Assembly (NCBI GenBank): GCA_900544195.1
Contig: UQUJ01000029.1
Span: 1-34,824, forward strand
Reading direction: 5' to 3'
DNA: 34,824 nucleotides
From: an uncultured Alistipes sp.
GTDB taxonomy: Bacteria > Bacteroidota > Bacteroidia > Bacteroidales > UBA932
Positions within the stretch are counted from its first letter, which is position 1. Every line of letters starts with the position of its first letter. The position numbers and the translations under genes were made by a program. Of the stretch, positions 1-6,655 are shown piece after piece. The notes below the pieces were generated by a model. It did no database searches, was not told the DNA's origin, and worked only from the letters and a program-made list of their open reading frames with translations.

Positions 1-247
1 CGTCCTGCAAAGATACTAATTCCTTTTCATTCACGTACTTGTCCATCCAGTTGAAAAGTATCTGCCGTGAACTCAAATGATACTTCTCAATAATCTGACT
101 GGCCGGCATATGACCGCTGACATATTCGGCGACTATCGCCATCCGATCTTCTTCGGTAAACTTGAACCTGCCGGTTGGAACCTTTTTCCATTCGCGGCGT
201 GTGTGATCTTGGTTCCATACCAAGACGTCCTGCATTATTGCTTCCAT
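1..247 (-). CDS. Transposase OrfA-like helix-turn-helix protein (partial, runs off left edge)
   Basis: Reading the minus strand from the ATG at 247 gives an open frame of 82 codons to the window edge. It begins MEAIMQDVLVWNQDHTRREW and contains PTGRFKFTEEDRMAIVAEYV, then SQIIEKYHLSSRQILFNWMD. The pattern (basic N-terminus, 'TEEDRMAIVAEY', then a helix-turn-helix ending in a Trp-Met helix) resembles the DNA-binding OrfA of two-ORF insertion sequences (IS3/IS911-like) in Bacteroidales; the family is recalled, not searched. The frame is open upstream to a stop about 40 nt before the ATG, so ATG at 247 is the best start. The 3' end and any catalytic OrfB lie outside the window, so intactness cannot be judged. 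It could also be a solitary HTH regulator. Confidence 0.5.
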   Translation of the reverse strand, partial: MEAIMQDVLVWNQDHTRREWKKVPTGRFKFTEEDRMAIVAEYVSGHMPASQIIEKYHLSSRQILFNWMDKYVNEKELVSLQD

Positions 248-413
248 TTCACTGTACTCTTTCTCCCCGTACAGTGACAACTTTTTTCAGTTCAAGTCAT
301 TCTTACATAAAAATCTGCGATTTTTACGCCCGTTCCATAAGAAAGAAACAGTCTTTTAGAGGAAATATACTAAATAATTCCCTCCATCCAAACTTTTCTT
401 TTCTGTGGATATG

Positions 414-446
414 ATTTGCAGAATGTCAGGCGGTTTGCTAACTTCG
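414..446 (+). promoter_or_regulatory. Candidate Bacteroidota-type promoter of aroE
   Basis: TTTG at 414-417 is followed after 21 nt by TAACTTCG at 439-446, close to the Bacteroidota -33/-7 consensus (TTTG, about 19-21 nt, TANNTTTG) with one mismatch in the -7 box. Transcription would start near 450 and leave a leader of roughly 18 nt before the ATG at 468. Inferred from consensus only. Confidence 0.35.
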
Positions 447-467
447 CACCAGTCAAAAAATAGGAAT

Positions 468-1394
468 ATGGCGAAATATGGTCTCATAGGTGATCCGATC
501 AAGGGATCCGGCAGCCCGGCACTGTTCGAGGCGGCCTACAAAGGAGTGAAGGACGGGGAATATTCATACGACCTGATCGAAGGCAGTGACTTTGAAGCAT
601 CCTTCCAGAGATTCATTGATGAATATGCCGCTGTCAACGTCACTGCTCCGTTTAAGGAACGGGCATATTCAAAGGTCTTGGAGATGGTGCGCAAAGGCGA
701 GGGGGCGGTTTCAGGACCGGCGGCCCGCATCGGTGCGACGAACCTTCTGGTGAAAGGCTCCAATGGCATAGAGGCGTATAATTCTGACTTCACCGGCATC
801 GTGACGGCTGTCGTGGAGGCATATTTCCCGGGCATCGTGGAGGAATTCATCGGCAACTTCGGGGACAAGTTCTTCGTGAAGATGCACCAGTTCTTCCTGA
901 TGACGCTGAGCCGCACGTTCAACCGTCAGCCTCAAGCTCTTGTGGTCGGTTGCGGAGGAGCGGGAAGGGCCGCCGCCGTGGCCGCCGCCGAACTTGGATT
1001 CGCCACCATCCTGATGAACCGGACCCCCGAAAAGGCGCGGGCGATCGCGGAGGCGATGCCTGAATATGGTTTCCTGCCGGATCCGATCTCGGATTTCAAG
1101 GAGGCCGTCAAGGAATGTGACCTTGTGATCTATACCCTGCCGATGGCTCTTCCAGAGATAGCCGAGTTTACCGCCGAAGACTTTGCCGGAGAGGATTCCG
1201 GCCAGAGAAAGGTGATCCTGGAGGCGAACTACAAGACTCCGTCCTTCGATGATGAGGCCCGTATGAAACTCACCTCCGCCGATTGCACCTACATATCGGG
1301 CCGCCGCTGGCTTCTCTACCAAGCCCTTACCGGCTATTCCATCATGACCGGCCTCCAGCCCGACCTCAAAGCGATGTCCGAGGTCGTTTTCTAA
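468..1394 (+). CDS. aroE: Shikimate dehydrogenase (divergent, with an insertion)
   Basis: Reduces 3-dehydroshikimate to shikimate with NADPH in chorismate synthesis; cytosolic. From ATG 468 (308 aa) the protein begins MAKYGLIGDPIKGSGSPALF, matching the family's N-terminal substrate-binding 'G.P...S.SP'. NVTAPFKE carries the catalytic lysine segment (usual NVT.P.K), GATNLLV...NSDFTGI replaces the usual GA.NTL...NTDG.G, and VVGCGGAGRAA followed by NRTPEKA is the NADP-binding Rossmann loop. About 57 residues separate NSDF from the Rossmann loop, more than usual, so there is an insertion of about 35 aa (IVEEFIGNFGDKFFVKMHQF region). The frame is open back to 405, but the 'aggaat' before 468 and the homology start favour 468. 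It converges with the DUF2721-like gene. Role is confident; the divergence leaves room for a paralogous quinate/shikimate enzyme. Confidence 0.85.
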   Translation: MAKYGLIGDPIKGSGSPALFEAAYKGVKDGEYSYDLIEGSDFEASFQRFIDEYAAVNVTAPFKERAYSKVLEMVRKGEGAVSGPAARIGATNLLVKGSNGIEAYNSDFTGIVTAVVEAYFPGIVEEFIGNFGDKFFVKMHQFFLMTLSRTFNRQPQALVVGCGGAGRAAAVAAAELGFATILMNRTPEKARAIAEAMPEYGFLPDPISDFKEAVKECDLVIYTLPMALPEIAEFTAEDFAGEDSGQRKVILEANYKTPSFDDEARMKLTSADCTYISGRRWLLYQALTGYSIMTGLQPDLKAMSEVVF

Positions 1395-1458
1395 ACCGTC
1401 CGGCCACCGACCGCTTCCGTTCACAGACCTTGCCAAATCGCTGTTCGGTCCCCCTTAT

Positions 1459-1480
1459 GGTCGCTGAGCTTGTCGAAGCG
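1459..1480. repeat. CTGAGCTTGTCGAAG-type short intergenic repeat
   Basis: The segment contains CTGAGCTTGTCGAAG bounded by CGC and GCG. From memory, very similar 'TTCGACAAGCTCAG' sequences recur in intergenic DNA of many unrelated bacteria, often as inverted pairs. Only one copy is visible here, so its repeat status is recalled, not demonstrated. Confidence 0.3.
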
Positions 1481-1493
1481 CACCGAGTGGAAA

Positions 1494-1559
1494 GGTCAGA
1501 AAAAAAGAAAATTCAAAATTTTGCACGTTACCAAAATTTTGAATTTTATTTTTCTGACC
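1494..1559 (+). terminator. Long A/T-rich hairpin after aroE, loop CACGTTAC
   Basis: GGTCAGA at 1494-1500 pairs with TCTGACC at 1553-1559. ATTCAAAATTTTG at 1511-1523 pairs perfectly with CAAAATTTTGAAT at 1532-1544. The A-rich and T-rich middles pair imperfectly. The loop is CACGTTAC (1524-1531). It follows the aroE stop by 100 nt and should act as a strong terminator or 3'-end structure for aroE; its symmetry would also serve transcription from the other side. Confidence 0.65.
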
Positions 1560-1614
1560 CACTGCAACAGGACTGACAAGCCTATGGATTAAGCCCATAT
1601 GTGTTAACGAACGT

Positions 1615-1680
1615 CAGGGGAAAAATCAAAAGGCAGATTTTGGTAACGTGCAAAATCTGCCTTTTGCCTTTTTTCCCCTG
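1615..1680 (-). terminator. Long hairpin after the DUF2721-like gene, loop GTAACGTG (reverse complement of the other loop)
   Basis: CAGGGGAAAAA at 1615-1625 pairs with TTTTTTCCCCTG at 1669-1680. AAAAGGCAGATTTTG (1628-1642) pairs with CAAAATCTGCCTTTT (1651-1665), with a small interior mismatch. The loop GTAACGTG (1643-1650) reads CACGTTAC on the minus strand, the sense strand of the DUF2721-like gene ending at 1691. It is therefore the probable terminator of that gene and carries the same sense-strand loop as the aroE hairpin. Confidence 0.65.
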
Positions 1681-1690
1681 TCGTCACATA

Positions 1691-2086
1691 TTATTTGTGC
1701 TCCAGATCGTTGAGGTGAATCTCCAGCGCGCGGGTGGATATGACCAGCTCACGGATAGAGAGGCCGAGCGAGGAGATCAGGAGCAGCAGGGCGATTCCGA
1801 AGATGATGATCGCTGTGACCCTCAGGCTGATGAAGCAGAAGAACATCGACACGACACAGCAGAACAGGCTGGATATTCCCAGAATCTGCATGCTCCGTGT
1901 CAGGTTCAGCCTTTTGCGAAGGTTGGCGATCTGCGCAGCGGTCACCTCCGACTTGTCCTTGACATATTTGTCCTTGAGATTCCGCACAAGCTGAGCATAA
2001 GACAGAAACCTATTAGTGTAAGCCAGCATAATCAATGACACAGCCGAGAACAGCAACGTAGGAGTGACCAAAGAGAATTCTTCCAT
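1691..2086 (-). CDS. DUF2721-like small integral membrane protein
   Basis: A 131-aa protein beginning MEEFSLVTPTLLFSAVSLIM followed by LAYTNRFLSYAQLVRNL. An N-terminal hydrophobic segment runs through about residues 7-27. A soluble, charged Lys/Arg stretch covers about 28-68, followed by two closely spaced hydrophobic helices at about 70-115 and a charged tail ending NDLEHK. The 'LLFSA.SL..LAYTNRF' start followed by a basic linker and a hairpin of two helices matches the DUF2721 family as I remember it; its function is unknown. No partner gene adjoins it: it converges on aroE and is followed by the hairpin at 1615-1680. No recognisable promoter was seen upstream. Confidence 0.65.
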   Translation of the reverse strand: MEEFSLVTPTLLFSAVSLIMLAYTNRFLSYAQLVRNLKDKYVKDKSEVTAAQIANLRKRLNLTRSMQILGISSLFCCVVSMFFCFISLRVTAIIIFGIALLLLISSLGLSIRELVISTRALEIHLNDLEHK

Positions 2087-2207
2087 GACACGATCATTTT
2101 AATGTTATCCGGCCAGTGCTGACCCCATGTCAGCCGACCATCCACCCCATTGCAATGACCGTGCCCATAGCTCTATTGATGCAACGATTCCTATAGAGGT
2201 TGCCGTG

Positions 2208-2241
2208 TCGGGATTTACTGCAAATTTACAGTAAATCCCGA
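2208..2241. repeat. 34-bp palindrome, copy 1, downstream of the ATPase gene
   Basis: TCGGGATTTACTG (2208-2220) and CAGTAAATCCCGA (2229-2241) form a perfect 13-bp stem around CAAATTTA. It starts 6 nt beyond the ATPase stop codon. The 34 bp is repeated, same orientation and one mismatch, at 3560-3593 upstream of the same gene. It could act as a terminator, but the duplicate upstream argues for an additional role such as an element boundary or protein-binding site. Confidence 0.85.
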
Positions 2242-2247
2242 ATGCGG

Positions 2248-3513
2248 CTATTTTAGAACATCATTATTAAGAAGAAATTGGAACAACCCCATAACGGTGA
2301 TGCCATCTTCGTTTGTGTAGGTCGCGATGTCATCTCCGACTATGACAATCTTTCGAAAGGAGTCTCCGATTTTTTTGAGTGACTTGAACTCCTGCTGACG
2401 CTTTTCTTCAGTGGGCATTGAATATGCAGATTGGATGTAATACTTATCAATGCCATTGGTCGCAATGAAATCTACTTCATATTGAATATATTCTGATTTT
2501 CCGTTGCGCATTTCCCGGGATTCGACCATACCGACATCCACCATATAATCCCTTGCGCGTAGCTCATTATAGATGACGTTCTCCATAATATGCGTGATTT
2601 CTTGTTGACGGAAGTTCAAGCGTGCGTTCCGTAGTCCTACATCAACACAATAGTATTTCTTGAATGATTTGTAGTACTCTTTGCCTTTGATGTCATATCG
2701 TTGCGCTCCTTCGAAAAGGAATGAATCGCAGATGCAATCCAAGTATTTCTTGACGGTTTCTTCGTCAATTTTGATGTTCTGTATGCTTTTTAGTGAGTTA
2801 GAAATCTTGCCGGGATTTGACAGAGAGCCTATGGAGGAACAAAGACCATCCGTAATGGCTTCCAAAGCTGTTGAGTTCTCGATATTGTACCTGTCCTTAA
2901 TGTCTGTCAGATAAGTCTTTCTCCAAAGATCTTGGAGGTAAGCCGCTTTTTGCAATTTTGTTTTCCTCCTTAGAAGTCCGGGCATTCCTCCATAAGTGTA
3001 GTACTCTTGCCATAGTTCTCGGATCGCTTCCGTTCTCTGGGAACTAAATTCTTTGAAAGAAAATGGATTACACCTTATCTCGTGCCCTCTGTCGCGGAAT
3101 ATGGTGCTGATTTCCTTTGAGAGGAATTTCGCATTGCTGCCGGTGACATACACGTCCACATTTTCTTTATTCCTAAGGCCATTGACTAATTTCTCGAACC
3201 CCTCTACCTCTTGTATCTCATCAAGAATCACATAGTAAACAGCGTCCTGGTCCGTGATCTTGCTATACAAATAAGATTTAAGTTTATCCTTGTCGGCAAG
3301 ATCGCTTTGATTGCTTTCGTCATCCATATCAAGAGAGACAATGATGATGTTGTCCTCGGACACTCCATCGGCAATTAGATAATCTTTGTATAACTTGGTC
3401 AAAAGCCAAGATTTACCGCACCTTCTTGGTCCGGTCACGACTTTGACATCGCCGTTTAGTCTACTGTCAATGAGTTTTTGCAGATAGACATCTCTTTGAA
3501 TATATGCTGCCAT
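2248..3513 (-). CDS. AAA-14/DUF4143-type ATP-binding protein
   Basis: 421 aa. The N-terminal P-loop ATPase has Walker A GPRRCGKS (residues 28-35), Walker B VILDEIQ (95-101, D98/E99) and a sensor-like VYVTGSNAKFL, followed by the family's 'IFRDRGHEI..NPFSFKEF' segment. The C-terminal half (about 200-421) matches the DUF4143 module, which often resembles a nuclease fold. Here EVDFIATNGIDKYYIQSAYS has Gln-Ser-Ala where an active fold would need a lysine, so catalysis by that half is doubtful. Function is not established; members are abundant and scattered in Bacteroidales and archaea. The gene is visibly more AT-rich than its neighbours and is bracketed by direct 34-bp palindrome copies, suggesting acquisition as a unit. 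ATG 3513 gives the expected family N-terminus (IQRD.YL..L). Confidence 0.85.
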   Translation of the reverse strand: MAAYIQRDVYLQKLIDSRLNGDVKVVTGPRRCGKSWLLTKLYKDYLIADGVSEDNIIIVSLDMDDESNQSDLADKDKLKSYLYSKITDQDAVYYVILDEIQEVEGFEKLVNGLRNKENVDVYVTGSNAKFLSKEISTIFRDRGHEIRCNPFSFKEFSSQRTEAIRELWQEYYTYGGMPGLLRRKTKLQKAAYLQDLWRKTYLTDIKDRYNIENSTALEAITDGLCSSIGSLSNPGKISNSLKSIQNIKIDEETVKKYLDCICDSFLFEGAQRYDIKGKEYYKSFKKYYCVDVGLRNARLNFRQQEITHIMENVIYNELRARDYMVDVGMVESREMRNGKSEYIQYEVDFIATNGIDKYYIQSAYSMPTEEKRQQEFKSLKKIGDSFRKIVIVGDDIATYTNEDGITVMGLFQFLLNNDVLK

Positions 3514-3554
3514 ATTCTTCGATTATTTGCTAGTCCTTAAGACTATTTCCGTAA

Positions 3555-3598
3555 TATTTTCGGGATTTACTGCAAATTTACAATAAATCCCGAAAATA
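3555..3598. repeat. 34-bp palindrome, copy 2, upstream of the ATPase gene
   Basis: A 15-bp perfect stem (TATTTTCGGGATTTA at 3555-3569 with its complement at 3584-3598) surrounds CTGCAAATTTACAA. Positions 3560-3593 match 2208-2241 at 33 of 34 bases in the same orientation. It lies 46 nt before the ATPase start codon, where an operator or promoter-proximal site would be expected. The copy extends two to four base pairs further into A/T at each end than copy 1. Confidence 0.85.
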
Positions 3599-3670
3599 AC
3601 TATATGCGATTATGGCACGGTGTATTTGTTTGCTTCGTATTATGTGGCGCTTTAAATGGAGCTGAAAGGC

Positions 3671-4480
3671 TTACTGCCTCTGGCGGAGGGCTTCGAAGAG
3701 GAGGATGGCGGCGGAGACGGAGACGTTTAGGGAGTCGAGATCGCCGAGCATCGGGATGCGGATGTGGGCGTCGGCGGCCTCGCGCCAGATGTCGGTCAGA
3801 CCGGTGGACTCGGTACCCATCACGATGGCGGTTGGTTTTTTCATGTCAGTGTCGTAGTACGGGGAAGAGTCCTGAAGCTGCGCGGTGAGTATCTGAATAT
3901 GCCGGGACTTGAGCCAGGCGATGGTTTCCTCGGAGGTGGCTACGGCTACCTGCCTGGAGAACACAGCCCCGATGCTGGCCCGGATGAGATTCGGGTTGTA
4001 GAGGTCGGTCAACGGGTCGCAGATGATGACGGCATCGGCTCCGGCGGCGTCAGCGCTTCTGAGTACGGCTCCAAGGTTACCGGGTTTCTCCACGCTCTCA
4101 AGAACAATCACCAACGGATTCCTGCTGAGTGTCAGGCTGTCCAGAGTCCTGTCACGGAACTCGACCTCGGCGATGACACCCTCTGTGCCACCTCTGTAGG
4201 CTATCTTGCCGTAAAGTTCGTATGGAACCTGGACGATGCCGACTTTCGGATTCAGCTTTTCGGATTTGCCGAGAAGGTCATTCAGTTCCTCTTCGGTCAG
4301 GATCTCACCGCAGATGAACAGAGTTTTCGGGACGAATCCTGCATCAAGGCAGTGGCCGAGCTCCCTGCGGCCCTCGACCACAAACAGCCTTTCCGACCGC
4401 CTCAGTTTAGACTTTTCCTGAAGCGCCAGCAACTCCTTGATCTTCTGGTTCTGCGCCGATGTGATGTTCTCGATTCTCAT
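3671..4480 (-). CDS. TrmH/SpoU-family rRNA/tRNA 2'-O-methyltransferase
   Basis: 269 aa. The family transfers a methyl group from SAM to a ribose 2'-OH in rRNA or tRNA. The N-terminus MRIENITSAQNQKIKELLAL plus LRRSERLFVVEGRREL is the small RNA-binding substrate domain typical of RlmB/TsnR-like members. The SpoU knot motifs follow: ESVEKPGNLGAVLRSADAAG (motif 1), IVMGTESTGLT (motif 2) and IPMLGDLDSLNVSVSAAILL (motif 3), so the SAM-binding trefoil knot is complete. The substrate base cannot be told from sequence. The gene stands alone on the minus strand, with the 240-bp inverted-repeat element upstream. The ATG at 4480 is preceded on the sense strand by TTACTTCG, a weak -7-like box. Confidence 0.88.
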   Translation of the reverse strand: MRIENITSAQNQKIKELLALQEKSKLRRSERLFVVEGRRELGHCLDAGFVPKTLFICGEILTEEELNDLLGKSEKLNPKVGIVQVPYELYGKIAYRGGTEGVIAEVEFRDRTLDSLTLSRNPLVIVLESVEKPGNLGAVLRSADAAGADAVIICDPLTDLYNPNLIRASIGAVFSRQVAVATSEETIAWLKSRHIQILTAQLQDSSPYYDTDMKKPTAIVMGTESTGLTDIWREAADAHIRIPMLGDLDSLNVSVSAAILLFEALRQRQ

Positions 4481-4630
4481 AATATTAGTAAGCGGATATT
4501 TGCGAAGTAACTTTGAAAAATTAGACGAACAGATTTATGTACAGACTGGAATATAAGTGGTTGCAGGTCTTTGTGACTTATGGCTGTTGGAAAGCCCGTG
4601 AAGTTGGCCGACAGGTATTCATGATAATTA

Positions 4631-4870
4631 AGAAGTTGTTTTGAATTGTTTGTTTGAAGGTTAAGAGCAAGCTCTTTCCCTGCTGCTCACCTCGGCAATC
4701 CGAACAAGTTCGATTGCCCTCGGTTCGGGCGCTGGGTTGAGAGTGAAAAACTTCAGTTTCGACCGCTTCTTCCAAGGAAGATAGCGGTGCTATCTGACTG
4801 AAGAAGCGGGAAGAAAATGAAGATTTCTTTCACCTCAAAGAACATTTCAAACAATTCAAAACAACTTCTA
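4631..4870. repeat. 240-bp inverted-repeat element (MITE-like or structured RNA), no gene
   Basis: A 22-bp perfect inverted repeat, AGAAGTTGTTTTGAATTG plus TTTG at 4631-4652 and its complement at 4849-4870, bounds the element. Inside, CCGCTTCTTC (4763-4772) pairs with GAAGAAGCGG (4801-4810) and GATAGC with GCTATC (4780-4785/4789-4794) around a GGT loop. GGCAAT/ATTGCC (4694-4699/4713-4718) and CGAAC/GTTCG (4701-4705/4708-4712) form a second hairpin. TTGAG-GTGAAA segments near 4737-4748 match the inverse of about 4829-4840 imperfectly. No ORF or clear target duplication was seen. This accounts for the gene-free stretch 4481-4929 between lysS and the methyltransferase. It may be a miniature inverted-repeat transposon or a folded transcript downstream of lysS. 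Confidence 0.7.
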
Positions 4871-4929
4871 AGAAAGGGTGACCTGGACTTCATGGTCACG
4901 GCCACCCCTTCCTGAATATTCAAAATTGA

Positions 4930-6480
4930 TTATTCCTCTGTCGCCTCTGCGCCCTTGTCGTTCTTGGCGATCTTCTCCGGACGCATCTGAGGGAAGAAGA
5001 GCACGTCCTGGATGGTGGTCTGGCCGGTCATGAACATTGTCAGACGGTCGATGCCCATTCCGAGGCCGGAGGTAGGAGGCATACCATATTCAAGGGCGCG
5101 CACGAAGTCGTAGTCGATGAACATCGCCTCGTCGTCGCCGTGGCTCTTGAGGGCGGCCTGCTCCTCGAACCTCTCCAGCTGGTCGATCGGGTCGTTGAGC
5201 TCTGAATATGCGTTCGCGAGTTCCTTGCCGCAGACGAACAGCTCGAACCTCTCGGTGAGGGTCGGATCCTCACGATGCCTCTTCGTCAGCGGAGACATCT
5301 CGACAGGGTAGTCGATGATGAACGTAGGCTCGATGAGATGCTCCTCGCAATATTCTCCGAATATGGCGTCGATCAGCTTGCCGACACCCATCGAAGGCTC
5401 GGTCTCGACGTTCAGTTTCTTGCATGTCTCGCGCAACTCATCGACTCCCATGCCCTTGACATCCACACCGGCATATTCCTTAATGGCCTCAAGAATAGGC
5501 AGTCTGCGGTAGCCGGCCTTGAAGTCGATCTCCTTGTCGCCGATCTTCACGACTGTGGTGCCGTGCAGCTTGAGGGCGATCTTTTCGAGCATCTTCTCCA
5601 CGAAGTCCATCATCCAGATGTAATCCTTGTAGGCCACGTAGATCTCCATACAGGTGAACTCAGGATTGTGGGTCTTGTCCATACCCTCGTTGCGGAAGTC
5701 CTTGGCGAACTCATAGACACCGTTGTAGCCACCCACGATCAATCTCTTGAGGTAGAGCTCGTTGGCGATTCTCATATAGAGGTCGATGTCCAGGGCGTTG
5801 TGGTGGGTGATGAACGGACGGGCCGTGGCGCCTCCCGGGATGGCCTGAAGGATCGGGGTCTCGACCTCAAGGCAGCCGGCGGCGTTGAAATACTCCCTCA
5901 TCGTGGCGATGATCTGCGCCCTCTTGACGAACACGTCCTTTACCTGAGGGTTGACGATGAGGTCAACGTACCTCTGGCGGTAGCGGAGCTCCGGATCGGT
6001 GAAGGCATCGTAGACAACGCCGTCAACCTCCTTGACGATAGGGAGAACCCTGAGGGACTTGCTCAGGACAGTCAGTTCCTTGGCGTGGACGCTGAGCTGG
6101 CCTGTCTGGGTGATGAAGGCGAATCCCTTGATGCCGATGATGTCGCCGATGTCAAGGAGCTTTTTCCAGACAGTGTTGTACATTGTCTTATCCTCGCCCG
6201 GGCAGATCTCGTCCCTCTTGACGTAGATCTGGATCCTTCCAGTTGAATCCTGGATCTCGCCGAAGGAGGCCGCGCCCATGATTCTGCGGGACATCAGGCG
6301 GCCCGCGATGCAGACCTCCTGGAAGTTGCCTTTCTCCGGGTCAAAACCCTCTTCGATCTCCTTGGCGGTCGCGTTGACCGGATAAAGAGGCGCCGGATAA
6401 GGATTGATGCCCAATTCCCTTAACTTTGCGAGAGACTCGCGTCTGATTCTCTCCTGTTCGCTGAGTTCGATGTTTGCCAT
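4930..6480 (-). CDS. lysS: Lysyl-tRNA synthetase, class II
   Basis: 516 aa; charges tRNA-Lys with lysine in the cytosol. Starting at ATG 6480 the protein begins MANIELSEQERIRRESLAKL then RELGINPYP, the standard class II LysRS N-terminus. The open frame continues upstream to 6888, but that extension overlaps recJ and is not LysRS-like. The OB-fold anticodon-binding domain covers about residues 50-160 (CIAGRLMSRRIMGAASFGEI). Motif 1 is ATMREYFNAAGCLEVETPIL, motif 2 FRNEGMDKTHNPEFTCMEIY and motif 3 GLGMGIDRLTMFMT. All class II catalytic motifs are present, so it should be active. It is divergent from recJ across 175 bp. A -7-like box at 6601-6608 would give a leader of about 115 nt. Confidence 0.96.
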   Translation of the reverse strand: MANIELSEQERIRRESLAKLRELGINPYPAPLYPVNATAKEIEEGFDPEKGNFQEVCIAGRLMSRRIMGAASFGEIQDSTGRIQIYVKRDEICPGEDKTMYNTVWKKLLDIGDIIGIKGFAFITQTGQLSVHAKELTVLSKSLRVLPIVKEVDGVVYDAFTDPELRYRQRYVDLIVNPQVKDVFVKRAQIIATMREYFNAAGCLEVETPILQAIPGGATARPFITHHNALDIDLYMRIANELYLKRLIVGGYNGVYEFAKDFRNEGMDKTHNPEFTCMEIYVAYKDYIWMMDFVEKMLEKIALKLHGTTVVKIGDKEIDFKAGYRRLPILEAIKEYAGVDVKGMGVDELRETCKKLNVETEPSMGVGKLIDAIFGEYCEEHLIEPTFIIDYPVEMSPLTKRHREDPTLTERFELFVCGKELANAYSELNDPIDQLERFEEQAALKSHGDDEAMFIDYDFVRALEYGMPPTSGLGMGIDRLTMFMTGQTTIQDVLFFPQMRPEKIAKNDKGAEATEE

Positions 6481-6600
6481 ATCTGTTGTGTTTTTATATT
6501 CAAATCCTAAGGAATATCCTCCGCCCCGCGCAATGCGGATGCCTGCCATTCCGCCGCTTCCTTTCTCCGTTAAAGGCGAAGAAGATACGTCCTGAATATG

Positions 6601-6608
6601 CAAAAATA
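6601..6608 (-). promoter_or_regulatory. Candidate -7 box of the lysS promoter
   Basis: CAAAAATA reads TATTTTTG on the minus strand, fitting TANNTTTG. No convincing -33 element was seen at the expected distance. It would place the lysS start of transcription near 6597, about 115 nt before the ATG. Confidence 0.3.
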
Positions 6609-6641
6609 CTACTTTTAATTCACATTCTGAAATTAAATCCG

Positions 6642-6649
6642 TACCTTTG
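6642..6649 (+). promoter_or_regulatory. Candidate -7 box of recJ, implying an almost leaderless mRNA
   Basis: TACCTTTG fits the Bacteroidota -7 consensus TANNTTTG exactly and ends 6 nt before the recJ ATG at 6656. Transcription would begin at or within a few bases of the start codon. The -33 position lacks a clean TTTG. Confidence 0.45.
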
Positions 6650-6655
6650 TCTATT

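Noticed and set aside
711..1436. Long minus-strand open frame opposite aroE
   Set aside because: Antisense shadow of aroE with no family motif; aroE motifs are on the other strand.
1601..2038. 145-codon plus frame
   Set aside because: Lies opposite the DUF2721-like gene and runs through the hairpin.
4578..4775. 65-codon minus frame in the inverted-repeat element
   Set aside because: Crosses the hairpins, no protein-like pattern.
5275..6246. 323-codon plus-strand frame opposite lysS
   Set aside because: Composition of an antisense GC-biased frame; lysS has complete class II motifs.
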